Shown piece after piece: positions 62,408-64,000 of a DNA stretch of 64,000 bases (its first letter is position 1; each line of letters begins with the position of its first letter). The DNA is from Methylobacter tundripaludum SV96 (GTDB taxonomy: Bacteria > Pseudomonadota > Gammaproteobacteria > Methylococcales > Methylomonadaceae), in contig NZ_JH109152.1 in the NCBI RefSeq assembly GCF_000190755.2, positions 2,235,937 to 2,299,936 of the forward strand, given 5' to 3'. The notes beneath the pieces are model-generated. The model saw only the letters and a list, made by a program, of their open reading frames with translations, was not told the origin of the DNA and ran no database searches. The translations under genes and the position numbers were made by a program.

Positions 62408-63046
62408 TCATGCAGATTCATCCATGCGGGTTAGTTCATCAAGGATGAATCGTTGTAATTGACGATTATCGGCCCTTTGCATACAGGCAATCGACGCTTC
62501 AATATAAGAATTGGGAGCAGTGTCTTGGTTCAGGGCTTGGCTATAGTCAATCGGTTAATAGCCGTTGGCAATGGCAATCAGGTCGAAAAACTGCCGGGTG
62601 ATGCGGCCATTAAGTTCATAAAAGGGATGAAGGGCAATCAGTTCGCATTGGTAGTAGGCCAGCCGCTCGGCAAAATGTTTCTTAGCCGCACTGTTGGCTT
62701 GCCTCAAAAACTGCTCTTGCTCCAGATTGTGGAATAACCGTTTCATCTGTGCAGGGAGGTGCTGTGCCAAACAAAACAAGCTTCCGCCTTTGCTCATGTC
62801 CTCGCTACGGTATTCTCCCGCCCAATCGTACAGGCTGGCAAAGGTGTGTTTGTGCAAGCCGATAAAATAGGCTTCATCAAATCGCGTGTCGGGTTGCAGT
62901 TCTGATACTTGAATTCTGTAGGACGCTATTAACAGGTTTGTTTCGATTTCATGCAACAGTTCGGCATCATCTATTCCTAAACGATTTTTAGGGATGTCTG
63001 TACCTGGCAGATAAATGTCACTTGCTTTGAACTGATACTTGGACAC
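62408..63046 (-). pseudogene. Fic-family toxin gene interrupted by an in-frame stop
   Basis: Read through, the gene has 212 codons from GTG 63046. The Fic core is HPFYELNGRITRQFF (~143-157; core motif HxFxxxNGRxxR with Leu in place of Gly). The frame stops at 62555 after ANGY, yet the sequence beyond continues in the same frame as PIDYSQALNQDT and ends in RFILDELTRMDESA, a normal Fic C-terminus. So a TAA (probably from CAA) splits the gene. The truncated 163-residue protein retains the catalytic motif but lacks its last helices. Confidence 0.8.
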
Positions 63047-63176
63047 CTTTTTGCTCCATCAGCTGTTTTGCCTGTTGTCTCAGCTGTTCGGTGCGTGCAG
63101 GCTGATAGCCCTCAATGCGCATGGATATTTGTACGGCTTTAAGGAGCATTTCATCCAGCTTGGGATTAGTCGGCAT
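63018..63176 (-). CDS. Small Fic antitoxin (VbhA-like)
   Basis: 52 residues beginning MPTNPKLDEMLLKAVQISMR then IEGYQPA. Overlaps the Fic start by 29 bp in another frame, the usual arrangement of Fic modules. GGGA lies 9 nt before the ATG. The S-x-R-I-E-G helix matches the inhibitory (S/T)xxxE(G/N) motif of VbhA-type antitoxins (SMRIEG). Confidence 0.75.
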   Translation of the reverse strand: MPTNPKLDEMLLKAVQISMRIEGYQPARTEQLRQQAKQLMEQKGVQVSVQSK

Positions 63177-63179
63177 GAG

Positions 63180-63428
63180 TTATATTCCCATGATAAGTAA
63201 TGCGGCAGGAAATAAGCCTGAGGTCCTGCTTAGGATAAAACAAGAGGCTAGTCCAATAATTCCGCGTGGAACCATTGGACTAGCCTCCTGCCTTGGGTGT
63301 TTCGCTTTGCGGCTGTATTTGCTTTTATCGCAAAAGGTTTGTGCTTTGTTAAACAGGTGCGCGTGCTTCGCGACCAGGTTTTGAATAGGGGCAATTTGCG
63401 GCCCTTTCGGATTTTTACGTTTTTTCAT
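63180..63428 (-). CDS. Small conserved basic protein with altered C-terminus
   Basis: 82 residues. The first ~44 (MKKRKNPKGPQIAPIQNLVA, KHAHLFNKAQTFCDKSKYSR, KAKH) match a family of small basic proteins of about 50 residues. GAGG lies 7 nt before the ATG. From PRQEASP on, the frame runs through a 44 bp palindrome (63244-63287) and ends in a hydrophobic tail unlike the family, suggesting that the palindrome replaced the normal end. Confidence 0.65.
   Translation of the reverse strand: MKKRKNPKGPQIAPIQNLVAKHAHLFNKAQTFCDKSKYSRKAKHPRQEASPMVPRGIIGLASCFILSRTSGLFPAALLIMGI
63244..63287. repeat. 44 bp near-perfect palindrome
   Basis: Arms GAGGCTAGTCCAAT (63244-63257) and ATTGGACTAGCCTC (63274-63287), with inner TTCC and GGAA also paired. 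On the minus strand it is followed by TTGTTTTATCC, so it may serve as a terminator for the small gene even though the open frame passes through it. Confidence 0.6.
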
Positions 63429-63508
63429 CGTTTACCTCTTATAATAAGACAAGTTTGTGTGACTCCACACATTGATAATATACCATTTTTTAAGAGTACA
63501 TAGCGCTA

Positions 63509-64000
63509 GTGAAATTTAGAAGAGACTTTGATGTCATTGTGGTTGGCGGCGGTCATGCGGGTACGGAGGCTGCGCTGGCATCGGCTCGGTGCGGCGCGAA
63601 CACTTTGTTGCTGACGCAAAATATCGACACCTTGGGACAGATGAGCTGCAACCCCGCTATCGGCGGAATAGGCAAGGGTCATCTGGTTAAGGAAGTCGAT
63701 GCATTAGGCGGGGTGATGGCTCAGGCTATCGACCGTGGCGGCATTCAGTTTCGTACCCTGAATGCCAGCAAAGGACCGGCAGTCAGGGCGACCCGCGCTC
63801 AGGCGGATCGGCAGCTTTATAAGCAGGCGGTAAGAACGGCGCTGGAAAACCAGCCTAATCTGGCCTTGTTTCAGCAAACCGTGTCCGACTTGATTGTCGA
63901 AGGCGATAGGGTTGCCGGTGTTAAAACTCAAATGGGCTTAAACTTTACGGCAAGGGCTGTGGTTTTAACCACAGGCACTTTCCTGGGCGGCAAAATACAT
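63509..64000 (+). CDS. mnmG: MnmG (GidA), tRNA uridine modification enzyme, 5' part
   Basis: GTG start at 63509; 164 codons visible, continuing past the window. FAD-binding [19 protein letters not shown] (~9-27), then [19 protein letters not shown] and [20 protein letters not shown], all MnmG signatures. With MnmE it makes the 5-carboxymethylaminomethyl group at tRNA wobble uridine. Confidence 0.96.
   Translation, partial: MKFRRDFDVIVVGGGHAGTEAALASARCGANTLLLTQNIDTLGQMSCNPAIGGIGKGHLVKEVDALGGVMAQAIDRGGIQFRTLNASKGPAVRATRAQADRQLYKQAVRTALENQPNLALFQQTVSDLIVEGDRVAGVKTQMGLNFTARAVVLTTGTFLGGKIH

Overview
The window looks like a chromosomal segment of a free-living, respiring gammaproteobacterium. The gene content (MarC, DapA, CorA, KdpFABC/DE, ThrB next to a DUF2782 protein, UPF0182, Rrf2/NsrR with truncated haemoglobins, MnmG) would suit a Methylococcales-type methanotroph, but no marker gene here settles the taxon. 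Housekeeping blocks alternate with accessory blocks full of relics, palindromic repeats and toxin-antitoxin modules. No rRNA, tRNA or CRISPR array was recognised.

Layout. 1-6.6 kb is an accessory cluster: the end of an IS630-type element has cut into one copy of a winged-helix/TolB-like regulator, followed by an intact paralogue and four small uncharacterised proteins. A ~60-68 bp element recurs three times here, each time upstream of a cluster gene. 7-28.4 kb is a K+/Mg2+ transport region made of two paralogous blocks. Block A (6971-10226) is decayed: a marC relic, a small secreted protein, a lipoprotein, corA and a kdpD relic. Block B (12924-28386) is complete: marC, the secreted paralogue, a K+ channel, a HAD fragment, corA, kdpFABC, a porin, a helical membrane protein and kdpDE. 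T-rich KdpE-box-like sequences precede kdpF and both secreted-protein genes. 10.4-12.9 kb between the blocks holds an orphan RNase H-like protein, a sterol-desaturase-family protein and DapA.

28.4-36.9 kb is a defence island. A ccdAB module sits between two copies of the kdpE 3' end. It is followed by a tightly packed reverse-strand operon: DndC, a small protein, DndD, a DndE-FtsK fusion, and an ATPase/DUF4435 pair resembling AriA/AriB of PARIS. The usual DndFGH restriction genes are absent, so the pair may be the effector arm of a phosphorothioation-linked system. This is the best candidate here for an undescribed system.

36.9-46.6 kb: DUF2782, ThrB and SirB2 proteins, a nucleoside-phosphorylase-like protein, and an EmrA/EmrB/NodT efflux operon with a divergent LysR gene. 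46.7-52 kb: NsrR and two facing split nitric-oxide-detoxification modules (truncated haemoglobin plus a separate ferredoxin-type reductase), with a MOSC protein and an Fe-S type (SufR-like) regulator. 52-58.6 kb: a glycosyltransferase whose start codon appears to be ATA, a UPF0182 protein and a SERCA-like Ca2+ ATPase. 59-63.4 kb is a second accessory patch: an HD plus HSP90-like ATPase protein (candidate single-gene defence), a RelE/ParD-type module, a Fic toxin gene broken by an in-frame stop with its small antitoxin, and a small conserved protein. The window ends inside mnmG.
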